64,000 nucleotides of DNA from Paractinoplanes lichenicola (GCF_016785085.1 NZ_JAENHO010000021.1:1-64000); one strand, 5' to 3'. Positions 7,880 to 17,174 are shown, numbered from the stretch's first letter. The notes: generated by a model not told the origin, from the letters alone. Made by a program: numbers and translations.

Positions 7880-10038
7880 CCCCCGGAGCCGCCGGGCTGC
7901 AGGGTGCCGTTGACGACCAGCCGATACGGGGCGTAGCGCTTCTCGGATTCGGTGGGCTCGTCGTGCGAGATGACGGCCACCACCTTCGGGTACGAGGCCA
8001 GCCGCTTGAACTGGTTCACGGGGACCACCGCGGCTCGGTCGGGGGCCAGTCCGACCAGGCGTACGTGCCAGGCGTGGACGGGGGTGCGCCGCAGCGCGGT
8101 CGGGGACGTCCAGCCGGCCAGCGAGGTGCCGTCGCTGAGCTTGCGGCCGGCCAGGGTGATGGTTCCGATCCGCCAGCCGCCGTTGGCGGAGGCCGCGTCG
8201 GTCACGTAGCGCAGGCCCAGCAGCACCTTCTTGCCCGCGTACGCCTTGAGGGGATAGTTCGCCGTGACGACGCCGTTGCTGGCGCCGGTCAGGGCGGGTC
8301 CGAGCCGCCCGGGCACGGTCCGGTCGCCGGTGACGGCGTGATAGGTGCGCCCGCCGTTGATCGAGATCATCACGTACGCGTAGTCGTAGCGCTCCTCGGT
8401 GGCGTAGGAGGTCTCCAGGGAGAGCACCGGCTCGCCGGCCGGAATGGTCACCGGCTTGACCGCGTACGAGTCGAGGTTCGCGGTGTTGCCCGAGAAGAGA
8501 GTGCCGCCGGCGATCGTCCAGCCGGTCGGCAGCGGGTCGAGCGTGCTGGCGCCCCGGAACGAGACCGACTTCAGGGGCGTCGGCAGCGGCACGTAATCGG
8601 CCCCGTTCGGCGCCGCGCCCGCCATGTCGTACGCGGACCGGTTGTCCAGGTTGATCGCGGAGCGCAGCGAGGCCGCGGTGACCCGCTCGGCGGCGATGCC
8701 CGCGACCGGCCCCGCCACGCCGTCCAGCAGCGTCATCAGCTGGAAGTCGTGCAGCACGTCGTAGAGCGCCACGCCGACCGGCAGCGCCGCCTGCACCCCG
8801 GCGAGTCCCTGCCGCAGGCCGTCGCGGTGCAGCGCCGACAGCACTTCGATCCCGAATCGGTCGCGCAGATAGAGCATGAACTGATAGACGTTGCCGTAGT
8901 CGGCCAGCACCTCGCTCGGCGCGCCCTCGTCCCACAGGTTCAGCGAGTTCTGCGGGCCGCCGCAGTCACGCGGGTTGATGTTGTAGCGCGTGCGCATCGG
9001 CCCCCAGCCCTGAAAGCACATCAGGTGCGTGTCGTTGCCCGGCTCGTGCACCCCGGCCCGGCCGTCGACATAGCCGGTCAGCGTCTGCGCGAAGTCGGCC
9101 ATCCCCTCGTTGAGCCAGGTCGTCTCGTGCGGGTCGGTGTAATAGGTGAGCAGGTGCTGCCATTCGTGCGCGAAGGTCGCCTCGTACATGCGGGGCCGGG
9201 CGGGCCGGCTCGTGCAGAGATCATCCGTGGGGTCGTCGGCCGGCTGCGCGCCGAGGCGGTGCTTCCAGTCGTACGCGTCGATGGTCATGACGTTGCGGTC
9301 GAAGAGCTCGTTGAGCTGCTGCGAGAAGAACCCGGCGACGTAGGTGACCGCCTTGGGGAAGGTGAAGTAGTTGGTGTCGCGGATGTTGTCGACCAGGGTG
9401 ACCGTCTTGTCGCCGTCGCCGGTGAAGTCGCCGTCCATCGTCGCCGCCGCGCCGTTGCGCTCGGGCGGGGTGCCGAAGACGGCCGTCTCCTTCGGATGAA
9501 TCGTGCCGTCGAACTCGCGGACCAGGTCGGCGACGTTGCGGTCGGTGACCTCGATCGAATTCTTGCGGCAGTCGGTGGCGGGGAAAGCGAGGTCCTGCGC
9601 GACCCACACCTCGATGTGTTTGCCGACCGCCTTCAGCGTGTAGTTCTTGCGATAGAGGTTGCCGGTCGTGTCGTCCAGACCAACCCATTCCCGTACGGTT
9701 CCGACCGCGGGAGTGGACTGCGCCGCCGCCCGGCCCTGCGGTCGTGCGCGCGGGCGATATTTCGGACTTGTCGGAAGGGGGCGTCCGTCGAGTGTTAGGT
9801 GCTCCCGGCTGAGCTCGCGAGTGTCGGACGCAAGATCGGCGGCTGGGGGCCGAGCGCCAGGCATGGCGAGCGCGGCGGGCTGGGTGCCGGGCTGGGTGAG
9901 CGGGGCGGGCTGGGTGAGCGCGGCGGGCTGGGCGCTGACCGGGGCGGGGAGGGCAGCGGATGCGGGCCGGGCCAGGGCGGCGGGGGTGCCGGCGAGGAGC
10001 GTGACAGCGGCAAAAGCTGCAAACCGGGCGCGGCTCAT
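7861..10038 (-). CDS. secreted zinc metallopeptidase, M6-like
   Basis: A 725-residue exported protein. A signal peptide (FAAFAAVTLLAGTPAALARPASA) is followed by a Gln/Pro/Ala-rich region with near-repeats of LTQPAPLTQP. The catalytic zinc motif HEWQH lies in TFAHEWQHLLTYY, followed by WLNEGMADFAQ supplying the third ligand Glu, the gluzincin arrangement seen in immune inhibitor A-like and related peptidases. The C-terminal 300 residues look like a beta-sandwich or MAM-like module (WTIAGGTLFSGNTANLDSYA, MISINGGRTYHAV). No Shine-Dalgarno is visible; a hairpin plus T tract abuts the start codon. It overlaps the convergent cyclase gene by 19 bases. Confidence 0.82.
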   Translation of the reverse strand: MSRARFAAFAAVTLLAGTPAALARPASAALPAPVSAQPAALTQPAPLTQPGTQPAALAMPGARPPAADLASDTRELSREHLTLDGRPLPTSPKYRPRARPQGRAAAQSTPAVGTVREWVGLDDTTGNLYRKNYTLKAVGKHIEVWVAQDLAFPATDCRKNSIEVTDRNVADLVREFDGTIHPKETAVFGTPPERNGAAATMDGDFTGDGDKTVTLVDNIRDTNYFTFPKAVTYVAGFFSQQLNELFDRNVMTIDAYDWKHRLGAQPADDPTDDLCTSRPARPRMYEATFAHEWQHLLTYYTDPHETTWLNEGMADFAQTLTGYVDGRAGVHEPGNDTHLMCFQGWGPMRTRYNINPRDCGGPQNSLNLWDEGAPSEVLADYGNVYQFMLYLRDRFGIEVLSALHRDGLRQGLAGVQAALPVGVALYDVLHDFQLMTLLDGVAGPVAGIAAERVTAASLRSAINLDNRSAYDMAGAAPNGADYVPLPTPLKSVSFRGASTLDPLPTGWTIAGGTLFSGNTANLDSYAVKPVTIPAGEPVLSLETSYATEERYDYAYVMISINGGRTYHAVTGDRTVPGRLGPALTGASNGVVTANYPLKAYAGKKVLLGLRYVTDAASANGGWRIGTITLAGRKLSDGTSLAGWTSPTALRRTPVHAWHVRLVGLAPDRAAVVPVNQFKRLASYPKVVAVISHDEPTESEKRYAPYRLVVNGTLQPGGSGGHGSRP

Positions 10039-10044
10039 GAAAAA

Positions 10045-10071
10045 GGACGCTACCCGTGGCGGGCAGCGTCC
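10045..10071 (-). terminator. intrinsic terminator touching the next start codon
   Basis: On the minus strand GGACGCTGCCCG and CGGGTAGCGTCC pair over 12 positions with one mismatch, around a 3-base loop, and are followed directly by five T residues and then, after one C, by the ATG of the metallopeptidase gene. It terminates the small membrane-protein gene or acts as an attenuator for the peptidase. Confidence 0.7.
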
Positions 10072-10077
10072 CGGTGG

Positions 10078-10344
10078 CTATTCGAAGAGCGAGTGGTCCC
10101 GCCCTCTCTCGGCGCGGCGGCGGGCCCGGCGGCGCAGCTGCACGACGACCATGTCGATCGCGGCCACCACCGCCCAGGCCAGCAGCAGCCAGCCCGGCAC
10201 CGTCCATCCGGCGCGCAGCAGCAGGATCCCAAGAACCGTGCAGACGACGAACCCGAACGCGGCCAGGATCAGCCGCAGGTTGAGCGGGCTGTACGGCTCT
10301 TCGACCGTGCCGCGCCGGCCGGGCGGTTGGGCACCGATGGGCAT
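10078..10344 (-). CDS. small two-helix membrane protein, DUF6343-like
   Basis: An 88-residue protein with two predicted transmembrane helices (about LILAAFGFVVCTVLGILLL and VPGWLLLAWAVVAAIDMVVV) and an Arg-rich C-terminus. The SPLNLRLILAAFG opening and the AAIDMVVVQLRRR end resemble the actinobacterial DUF6343 family, function unknown. The match is by memory of the pattern rather than a search. It is followed by an intrinsic terminator. Confidence 0.65.
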   Translation of the reverse strand: MPIGAQPPGRRGTVEEPYSPLNLRLILAAFGFVVCTVLGILLLRAGWTVPGWLLLAWAVVAAIDMVVVQLRRRARRRAERGRDHSLFE

Positions 10345-10413
10345 GCCCGCGCGTACCCTCGCCCGGCCGTGGTCAAACCCGGGGTGAGCGCCGCCCCGGG
10401 CCCGGGACGGACG

Positions 10414-11196
10414 CTAGTTCACCTCGCGGCGCAGCACCCGCACGACGCCGACCACCAACGGCAGCAGCACCCATACGGCGGCCGAGACGCCGACCCGGGC
10501 CCATTCGCCGCCGGTCATGCCGGCCTCGGTCATCGCCGAGGTCGTCGTGTTGATGTCGAGCCAGCGGGAGGCGTCGGCCAGGGCGCTGATCGTGCCGCCC
10601 AGGATGCCCCACACCATCGGCAGGGCCAGATACAGCACGATCGCCAGCGGCGAGTTGAGCAGCAGAGCACCGAAGGCCAGGCCCATCAGGATGAAGACGA
10701 CCTGCATGGCCGCGCCCTGCCAGATGAGCGAGCCGGGGATGTCGAAGCCGCCGTCACCGCCGAGGACGCCGGCCAGCGCGGTGGCCGCGAGCGCGATCAC
10801 CATCATCGCCACGGTGGAGAGCAGCGCGATCAGCACGCCCGCCGCCAGCTTGGCCACAATCACCCGTTCCCGGGCCGGCACGAGCGTGAAGGTGGTGAGC
10901 GCGGTGCGCTGCGACCATTCGGCGGTCATCGACAGGATGCCCAGCACCGGCAGCAGCACGGCCGAGGGCAGCAGGGCCAGGCCGAAGAAGCCCTCGAGGT
11001 TCTGCTCCTCGTCGGGCGCCCAGCCGATCAGGATCGCCGAGGTGCCCACGGTGGCCAGCGCGATGATGATCAGGAGCCAGAGCCCGGCCCGGGTGTCGGC
11101 CAGCTTACGCAGCTCGACGAGGGTGAGCCGGCCGAGGCCGGGGGAGCGGACCTCCGGGCGTACGGAGGGGGCTGGGGTTTCGAGAACGGCGGTCAT
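10414..11196 (-). CDS. ABC-2 type transporter permease
   Basis: A 260-residue membrane protein with about six hydrophobic segments. The N-terminus LTLVELRKLADTRAGLWLLI is typical of ABC-2 permeases that work with a separate ATPase. It overlaps the upstream ATPase gene by 4 bases (ATGA), so the pair forms one exporter. The neighbouring two-component genes suggest inducible export or resistance, possibly against an antimicrobial peptide. The substrate cannot be told. Confidence 0.85.
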   Translation of the reverse strand: MTAVLETPAPSVRPEVRSPGLGRLTLVELRKLADTRAGLWLLIIIALATVGTSAILIGWAPDEEQNLEGFFGLALLPSAVLLPVLGILSMTAEWSQRTALTTFTLVPARERVIVAKLAAGVLIALLSTVAMMVIALAATALAGVLGGDGGFDIPGSLIWQGAAMQVVFILMGLAFGALLLNSPLAIVLYLALPMVWGILGGTISALADASRWLDINTTTSAMTEAGMTGGEWARVGVSAAVWVLLPLVVGVVRVLRREVN

Positions 11197-12092
11197 CGGA
11201 CAGCCTCCTTGACGGAATCGCCGGCGGTCAGGGTGAGGAACATCTGCTCGAGGCCACCGGAGCCGGCCGGCCTGAGCTCGAGCAGGACGAGCCCGGCGTC
11301 GGCGGCGGCGCGCCCGATCACCTCGGAGCCGGTCGGCACCACGACGGCCCCGTCGGTCGTCCGTGTGCCGGGCAGCCCGGCCCGGTCGAGCACCATCGCG
11401 AGCGCGGCGGGGTCGGCCGCCCGCACCAGGGTGCCGGTCTGGGCGAGCAGTTCGGCCTTGTCGCCCTGGGCCACGATCTTGCCGCCGCCGATCACGACCA
11501 GCCGGTCGGCGACCGCCTCGACCTCGCGCAGCAGGTGGGAGGAGAGCAGCACCGACCCGCCGCGGTCGGCGAAGTCGCGCAGCAGCCCGCGCATCCAGAA
11601 GATGCCCTCGGGGTCGAGACCGTTGGCCGGCTCGTCGAGGATCAGCACGGCCGGGTCGCCCAGCAGGGCCAGGGCCAGGCCGAGCCGCTGCCGCATGCCC
11701 AGCGAGTAGGCCCGGACCCGGCGCTTGCCCGCGACCGTGTTCAGCCCCACCCGGTCGAGCGCGCGCGGCACCTCTTTGCTGTCGATGCCCATGGTCATGG
11801 CGGCCAGCGTCAAGACCTCTTTCCCCGTACGCCCGGGGTGCTGCGCCGACGCGTCGAGCAGGACGCCCACCTCGCGGCCGGGGTTGCCGAGCCGGCGGTA
11901 GGGCACGCCGCGGACCGTGGCCGAACCCGACGTCGGCGTGGACAGGCCGCAGATCATGCGCATCGTGGTCGACTTGCCGGCGCCGTTCGGGCCCAGGAAG
12001 CCGGTCACCGTGCCGGGCTCGCAGGTGAACGACACGTCGTTGACGGCGTTGTGCGAGCCGTACCTCTTCGTGAGATTCTCGACCGTGATCAT
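11193..12092 (-). CDS. ABC transporter ATP-binding protein
   Basis: A 299-residue ATPase. Walker A is LGPNGAGKST, the signature is SLGMRQRLGLA, and Walker B is VLILDEPANGLDPEGI, followed by the LLSSHLLREVE switch His. The C-terminal 80 residues are the extension common in ABC-2 multidrug ATPases (DrrA/BcrA type). It is the first gene of a two-gene operon with the ABC-2 permease and is divergent from a DesK/NarL two-component pair across about 130 bp containing TTGGTC inverted repeats. Confidence 0.92.
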   Translation of the reverse strand: MITVENLTKRYGSHNAVNDVSFTCEPGTVTGFLGPNGAGKSTTMRMICGLSTPTSGSATVRGVPYRRLGNPGREVGVLLDASAQHPGRTGKEVLTLAAMTMGIDSKEVPRALDRVGLNTVAGKRRVRAYSLGMRQRLGLALALLGDPAVLILDEPANGLDPEGIFWMRGLLRDFADRGGSVLLSSHLLREVEAVADRLVVIGGGKIVAQGDKAELLAQTGTLVRAADPAALAMVLDRAGLPGTRTTDGAVVVPTGSEVIGRAAADAGLVLLELRPAGSGGLEQMFLTLTAGDSVKEAVR

Positions 12093-12155
12093 GCAGTCAA
12101 GCCTGCGGCCGCCGGGTGGGCCGGCGCTTCGGCCGGAGGTCGGTCACCCGGAACC

Positions 12156-12186
12156 TTGGTCTAGGACCAACACCGACTTTGGTCGG
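12156..12186. promoter_or_regulatory. TTGGTC inverted-repeat operator
   Basis: TTGGTC-TAG-GACCAA (12156-12170) is a perfect palindrome, and a third TTGGTC at 12179-12184 makes a second pairing with the middle GACCAA. It lies between the exporter operon and the sensor kinase gene, where a NarL-type response regulator would act. Confidence 0.55.
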
Positions 12187-12223
12187 TATCCGGGGTCTCC
12201 CGCCCGCCCGTAGAGTCTCGGAC

Positions 12224-13456
12224 GTGGGAAAACTCAGCCAGGATTACCGGTGGCTGCTGCCCTCCGCGCTCGAGGCGTCGGATTCGGGCCGCAGGTCGAC
12301 CCGTGACTGGCTGATCGACGTTCTCGTCTTCCTGCTCGGCTTCGGCTTCACCGCGTACGGGACGTATGACCTGCTCCAGCCCACGCCGTCGTTCCTGGTC
12401 GAGCAGGCCGGCAACCCCGCCTGGCTGATCTGGACCGACTTCGCGTGCGCGACGGTGGCCGCGATCGGGCTGTGGTGGCGGCGCACGACACTGCTGATCC
12501 CGCTGGCGATATTCTGCGTGGTCATCTCGATCTTCACCGTGGCCGCCGGCTTCACGCTGCTCATCGTGCTCTTCACCGTCGCCGTGCACCGCAAGTTCTC
12601 GGTGCTCGCCCTCTTTTTCGTCAGCATCACTGCCACCAACGCCGTCTTCCCGTTCATCCGCCCCGAGACCGGCCGCAACTATTGGGAGACGACCGCCTGG
12701 AGCACGGTCTTCCTGGTGATCGTCTGCCTGTGGGGCATGGTGGTGCGCTCCCGCCGCCAGCTCGTCGCGTCGTATCGGGACCGCGCCGAGCGCGCCGAGG
12801 CCGAGCAGCAGCTGCGCGTGGCGCAGGCCCGGTCGACCGAGCGCAACCGCATCGCCCGCGAGATGCACGACGTGCTGGCCCACCGCATCTCGCTGCTGAG
12901 CCTGCATGCGGGCGCGCTCGAGATCAAGCCGAACGCCGCGCCCGACGAGGTGGCCAACGCGGCCGGGGTCATCCGGGCCAGCGCCCATCAGGCCCTGCAA
13001 GACCTGCGCGAGGTGATCGGCGTGCTGCGCGACGACCGGCCCGAGGGCGCGCCCGAGCCGCCGCAACCGACTCTCGGCGAGCTGCCCGCGCTGGCCGAGG
13101 AATCCCGCTCGGCGGGCGTCAAAGTCAGCCTCGACGTCGAGGTCGAGCCGGCCGCGGTGCCGGCCGGCACGGGCCGCACGGCCTATCGCATCGTGCAGGA
13201 GGGCCTGACGAATGCGCGTAAGCACGCGCCCGGCGCCGTCGTGCGGGTCAACGTGGCCGGCTCGGCGGGCGACGGCTTGGTGATCGACATCCGCAACCCG
13301 TGGCCGATCGGCGGGCCGGGCACGTCGATCCCGGGCACCGGCACGGGCCTGATCGGGCTGACCGAGCGGGCGGCGCTGGCCGGCGGCCGGCTGAGCCACG
13401 GCCGCACGCCGCAGAACGAGTTCGCTCTGACAGCATGGCTGCCATGGCCGACATAG
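12224..13456 (+). CDS. sensor histidine kinase, DesK/NarX class
   Basis: A 410-residue kinase with a GTG start. There are about four to five transmembrane segments in the first 170 residues with little extracellular sequence, so it probably senses within the membrane. A short coiled coil follows, then HisKA_3 with the phospho-acceptor His in NRIAREMHDVLAHRISLLS and an ATP-binding domain with N box (VQEGLTNARKHAPG) and the GTGLIGLTERAALAGG segment. Its 3' end overlaps the response regulator gene. Its context, divergent from an ABC exporter, resembles LiaRS/BceRS-like stress systems. Confidence 0.9.
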   Translation: MGKLSQDYRWLLPSALEASDSGRRSTRDWLIDVLVFLLGFGFTAYGTYDLLQPTPSFLVEQAGNPAWLIWTDFACATVAAIGLWWRRTTLLIPLAIFCVVISIFTVAAGFTLLIVLFTVAVHRKFSVLALFFVSITATNAVFPFIRPETGRNYWETTAWSTVFLVIVCLWGMVVRSRRQLVASYRDRAERAEAEQQLRVAQARSTERNRIAREMHDVLAHRISLLSLHAGALEIKPNAAPDEVANAAGVIRASAHQALQDLREVIGVLRDDRPEGAPEPPQPTLGELPALAEESRSAGVKVSLDVEVEPAAVPAGTGRTAYRIVQEGLTNARKHAPGAVVRVNVAGSAGDGLVIDIRNPWPIGGPGTSIPGTGTGLIGLTERAALAGGRLSHGRTPQNEFALTAWLPWPT

Positions 13457-14157
13457 CGGACGACAGCAAGGCGACTATGGCCGACGTAGCGGACGCTGAC
13501 GGGAGTCAGCCGGTGCGGGTGCTGATCGTCGACGACGACGCGCTCGTGCGCGCCGGGCTCGGCATGATCCTGTCGGCGGCACCCGACATCATCGTGGTCG
13601 GTGAGGCGGCCGACGGCGCCGAGGTGCCCGGGGCGGTGTCGCGCCACGAGCCCGACGTCGTGCTGATGGACATCCGGATGCCGCGCGTCGACGGGCTCGC
13701 CGCCACCCAGTCGCTGCGGGCCCGCCCCGGCGCCCCCGAGGTGATCGTGCTGACCACCTTCGACGCCGACGAGTTCGTGCTGGGCGCGCTGCGGGCCGGG
13801 GCCAGCGGCTTCCTGCTCAAGGACACGCCGCCGGCCGAGATCCTCCGCGCCGTCCGCCGGGTGTCCGCGGGCGAGGCCATGCTCTCACCCACGATCACCC
13901 GGCAGCTGATCGCGCACGTCGCCGCACCGGCCCCGCCGTCGCGCACCCGCGCCACCGCCCGGCTCGACCAGCTCAGCGAGCGCGAACGCGACGTGGCGCT
14001 GGCGCTCGCGCAGGGCCGGTCCAACGCCGAGATCGCGGGTGACCTGCACATGTCGGTCGCGACCGTGAAGGCCCACGTCTCCCGCCTGCTGATCAAGCTG
14101 GAGCTCAACAACCGCGTGCAGGTGGCGATCCTGGTGCACGACGCGGGGCTGGTCTAG
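13444..14157 (+). CDS. NarL/LuxR-family response regulator
   Basis: A 237-residue regulator. The receiver domain has the acidic pair VDDDA, the phospho-acceptor Asp in VVLMDIRMP and Lys in FLLKDTPP. The C-terminal LuxR helix-turn-helix is LSERERDVALALAQGRSNAEIA...SVATVKAHVSRLL. Three in-frame ATGs (13435, 13444, 13477) are possible. The stretch around the last two is a near-exact duplication, so the true start is uncertain. It overlaps the kinase gene and shares the 4-base CTAG with the convergent dipeptidase stop. Confidence 0.9.
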   Translation: MADIADDSKATMADVADADGSQPVRVLIVDDDALVRAGLGMILSAAPDIIVVGEAADGAEVPGAVSRHEPDVVLMDIRMPRVDGLAATQSLRARPGAPEVIVLTTFDADEFVLGALRAGASGFLLKDTPPAEILRAVRRVSAGEAMLSPTITRQLIAHVAAPAPPSRTRATARLDQLSERERDVALALAQGRSNAEIAGDLHMSVATVKAHVSRLLIKLELNNRVQVAILVHDAGLV

Positions 14158-15332
14158 CGGGCCGGCACCGGCGGCCAGAGCGGCTCCTCGGCCAGGCGCT
14201 CGGATTCGCGCAGGGCCCGCAGGATGTTGCGCCCGGCCAGCTTGCCCAGGTCGTCGTCCGACCAGCCGCGCCCGGCGAGCTCGGTCAGCAGCAGCGGATA
14301 GCTCGACACGTCGCCCATGCCGTCGGGCAGCTCCGGCGTGCCGTCGTAGTCGCCGCCCAGCCCGATGTGGTCGACGCCGGCCACGTCGCGGGCGTGCTCG
14401 ACCTGGTCGGCCACCTGCGCGACGGTCACCGGCGGGCGCGGGTTGGCGGCTAGCCACGACGCGAACTCCGGTTCGACCAGCCGGTCCGGGCCCGGCCAGT
14501 CGGGCAGCGTGGCCGGGTCCTCGCCGGGGCGCGGGGCCCGCGGCCACTCGGCCGGGCGCGACGGCGGGCCGAGCCGCTGCCATTCCTCGTCGGCGGCGGC
14601 CATCCAGGCTCGCGACTCGGCCGACACGAACGGCGCGACGAAGGTCAGCTGGATGACGCCGCCGTTGTCGCGCAGCCGGGTCAGCACGTCGTCGGGCACG
14701 TTGCGCGGGTGGTCGTGCAGGGCGCGTACGCCGGAGTGACTGAAGATGACGGGGGCGAACGCCGTGTCGAGCGCGGCGTGCATCGTCACCGGGGCCACGT
14801 GCGAGAGGTCCACCAGGACGCCGATCCGCTGCATCTCGCGTACGACGGCTCGCCCTTCGTCGTTGAGCCCGCCGACCCGGGACTCACGCACGGCGGAGTC
14901 GGCCCACGAGAGGTTCTCGTTGTGGGTCAGGGTCACGTAGCGCACGCCCAGCCGCGCGAAGGCTCGCAGCACCCCGAGCGAGGTGGCCAGGCTGTGCCCG
15001 CCCTCGATCCCGAGCAGCGAGGCGATCTTGCCCGCGGCCATGGCCTGCTCGACGTGGTCGGCGCTGTACGCGATCGCGAAGTCGTCCGGGTAGGCCGCGG
15101 CCATCCGGTAGACGGCGTCGATCTGCTCCATCGTCGCCACCACGGCCTCGGGCTCGCTCAGGTCGCCCGGCACGTAGACCGACCAGAACTGCCCGCCGAC
15201 GCCGCCCGCGCGCAGCCGGGGGATGTCGGTCTGCAGCTCGGGCCGCTCCTGGTCCAGCCCCTCGACCCGATACCCGAAGCGTCCGCGTAGCTGCATGGGC
15301 AGGTCGTTGTGCCCGTCGATGATCAGTTCCAT
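14154..15332 (-). CDS. membrane dipeptidase-type (M19) dipeptidase
   Basis: A 392-residue zinc dipeptidase of the renal dipeptidase family, which cleaves dipeptides and often accepts D-residues at the C-terminal side. The signatures are DGHNDLP at the N-terminus (first metal site), GIEGGHSL (bridging Glu), VDLSHV and FSHSGVRAL (His ligands), and HIGLGGDYDG near the C-terminus. There is no signal peptide, so it is probably cytoplasmic, as is usual for actinobacterial members. It is monocistronic and convergent with the response regulator, with the two stop codons overlapping. Confidence 0.92.
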   Translation of the reverse strand: MELIIDGHNDLPMQLRGRFGYRVEGLDQERPELQTDIPRLRAGGVGGQFWSVYVPGDLSEPEAVVATMEQIDAVYRMAAAYPDDFAIAYSADHVEQAMAAGKIASLLGIEGGHSLATSLGVLRAFARLGVRYVTLTHNENLSWADSAVRESRVGGLNDEGRAVVREMQRIGVLVDLSHVAPVTMHAALDTAFAPVIFSHSGVRALHDHPRNVPDDVLTRLRDNGGVIQLTFVAPFVSAESRAWMAAADEEWQRLGPPSRPAEWPRAPRPGEDPATLPDWPGPDRLVEPEFASWLAANPRPPVTVAQVADQVEHARDVAGVDHIGLGGDYDGTPELPDGMGDVSSYPLLLTELAGRGWSDDDLGKLAGRNILRALRESERLAEEPLWPPVPAR

Positions 15333-15494
15333 GGTCTCTGGCTACCCGTGCGAGGCACCGAAAAGCAAGACTTGAGGAAAACGGCCCCCGCAACCTGACC
15401 GCACCGGTACGGGCACTGGACGCGCACCTGGCGTGCCGGAATCTCTTTCACATGCCCGGCTGACAACAGCCGGACAGAGCGGGGGAGATTCAAA

Positions 15495-17021
15495 GTGCGT
15501 CGTTCCAAGCTGAAGAAGTACTCGGTGCTGACCGCCGTCATCGCCGGTGCCGCCGGTGTCGCGGCCGCGGGCCCGGCTCAGGCCGCCGCGGGGACCACCC
15601 TGAAGCTTGCCGCGGGCGACGACGCGTACGTCTCGAGCGCCCGTACGAATGTCGCCTTCGGTGGCGAGGCCAAGCTGGTCGCCGGGATCGCCGGCAAGGA
15701 GACCAAGACCTCGTTCCTCAAGTTCGCCGTCCCGGCGGGCACCAAGGTCGCCGGCGCGCGCCTCGTGCTGACCACGCAGGCCCCCTCGGCCAGCACGGTT
15801 GCCATCCGTCAGGTCGCCAACACCGCCTGGACCGAGGGCAAGCTCACCGCGGCCACCGCCCCGGCGCTGGGCTCGGTGCTGGGCAGCGCCGTCCCCGGCT
15901 CGACCCTGTCGTTCGACCTGGGCAAGGTCGTCAAGGGCCCCGGCACGTACGCCTTCGCCCTGTCCTCGACCGGTGCGGCCGTGCGCTTCCAGTCGGCCGA
16001 GGCCAAGACCGGCGCCCCGGTGCTCGAGGTCAAGACCGACACCGACGTGTCGCCGCCCGTGGTGTCGACGCCCAAGCCCGCCGGTGACTGTGTGACCGAC
16101 GCGAAGCTGGTGCCCTCCTGTGGCGTGCTCTGGGGCGCCGCGGCCGGCGGTTTCACGACCGCGCCGCGCGACCAGGCCCTCAAGGACTGGGAGAAGCTCA
16201 GCGGCCGCACCTCCACGATCTTCCACACGTACCACAAGGGTGACGAGAACTTCCCGACCAAGGCCGAGATCGCGATGACCAGCGACGCCGCCGCCCCGCG
16301 GGTGCTGCTGACCAACTGGAAGATCGCGTACGGCTCGTCGTGGGCGAAGGTGGCCCAGGGCCAGCAGGACAAGCGCATCGACGCCTTCGCCGCGCGCGCC
16401 AAGGCGTACGGGAAGAAGTTTTTCCTGGTTCTGAACCACGAGCCCGAGAACGACGTCGTGGCCAAGGCCGGCTCCGGCATGGAGGCCAAGGACTTCGCGG
16501 CGATGTACCGCCACACGATCCTGCGGCTGCGCGCCCAGGGCGTCACCAACGTCGTCAACGTGATGGCGTACATGGGCAACGAGAAGTGGATGGCCCAGTC
16601 GTGGTGGAAGGACCTGTACCCCGGTGACGACGTCGTCGACTGGATGGGTCTCGACTCCTACGTGAGCGTCGAGCCCGGCTACTACCACGCCGGCAAGTTC
16701 AACGACCTGCTCGACCGCGCCCCGACCGGTGGCGGCCTCGGCTTCTACGACTGGTCGATCACCCAGCACGCCGCCAAGCCGATCATGGTCGCCGAGTGGG
16801 GCGCCTACCACCGCGTCGGCAAGGTCAACGACAAGTCGGCCGTCTACAACAGCGTCCTGCCCGAGCTGGCCAAGCGGCCCGGCATCAAGGCGATCGTGTA
16901 CTTCGACACCAAGAAGGACGACGAGGGCGACCGCGACATCAGCATCGACAGCACCCCGGCCGCGCTGGCCGCGTTCAAGAAGCTGGCCGCCGACCCGATC
17001 TTCAAGGTCAAGCTCGGCTGA
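15495..17021 (+). CDS. secreted GH26-like glycoside hydrolase with N-terminal DNRLRE/CBM96-like module
   Basis: A 508-residue exported enzyme starting at GTG 15495 behind GGGGGAG. A signal peptide (residues 1-31) precedes a beta-sandwich module at about 35-180 with the DNRLRE/CBM96 pattern (DDAYV, KTSFLKF, VAIRQVANTAWTEG). A short linker leads to a (beta/alpha)8 catalytic domain at about 200-508. The probable acid/base is the Glu of LNHEPEN (near 315) and the nucleophile the Glu of MVAEWGAY (near 433), the arrangement of GH26 beta-mannanases and relatives. The substrate is likely a beta-mannan or related glucan, by family only. Confidence 0.8.
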   Translation: MRRSKLKKYSVLTAVIAGAAGVAAAGPAQAAAGTTLKLAAGDDAYVSSARTNVAFGGEAKLVAGIAGKETKTSFLKFAVPAGTKVAGARLVLTTQAPSASTVAIRQVANTAWTEGKLTAATAPALGSVLGSAVPGSTLSFDLGKVVKGPGTYAFALSSTGAAVRFQSAEAKTGAPVLEVKTDTDVSPPVVSTPKPAGDCVTDAKLVPSCGVLWGAAAGGFTTAPRDQALKDWEKLSGRTSTIFHTYHKGDENFPTKAEIAMTSDAAAPRVLLTNWKIAYGSSWAKVAQGQQDKRIDAFAARAKAYGKKFFLVLNHEPENDVVAKAGSGMEAKDFAAMYRHTILRLRAQGVTNVVNVMAYMGNEKWMAQSWWKDLYPGDDVVDWMGLDSYVSVEPGYYHAGKFNDLLDRAPTGGGLGFYDWSITQHAAKPIMVAEWGAYHRVGKVNDKSAVYNSVLPELAKRPGIKAIVYFDTKKDDEGDRDISIDSTPAALAAFKKLAADPIFKVKLG

Positions 17022-17174
17022 CGCCTGTTACATGGCGATACGCCCGATGTCCCAGTTATCTTGAGCACAAGTTGTTCATCTTCGTAAGGCTCCCGGACGT
17101 CTGGAATTTCCGTAACGTTAACGCCCGGCGCTGGATCGCGCCCGATCGAGCAGAGGTCGAAAGGGGGTCCCACC

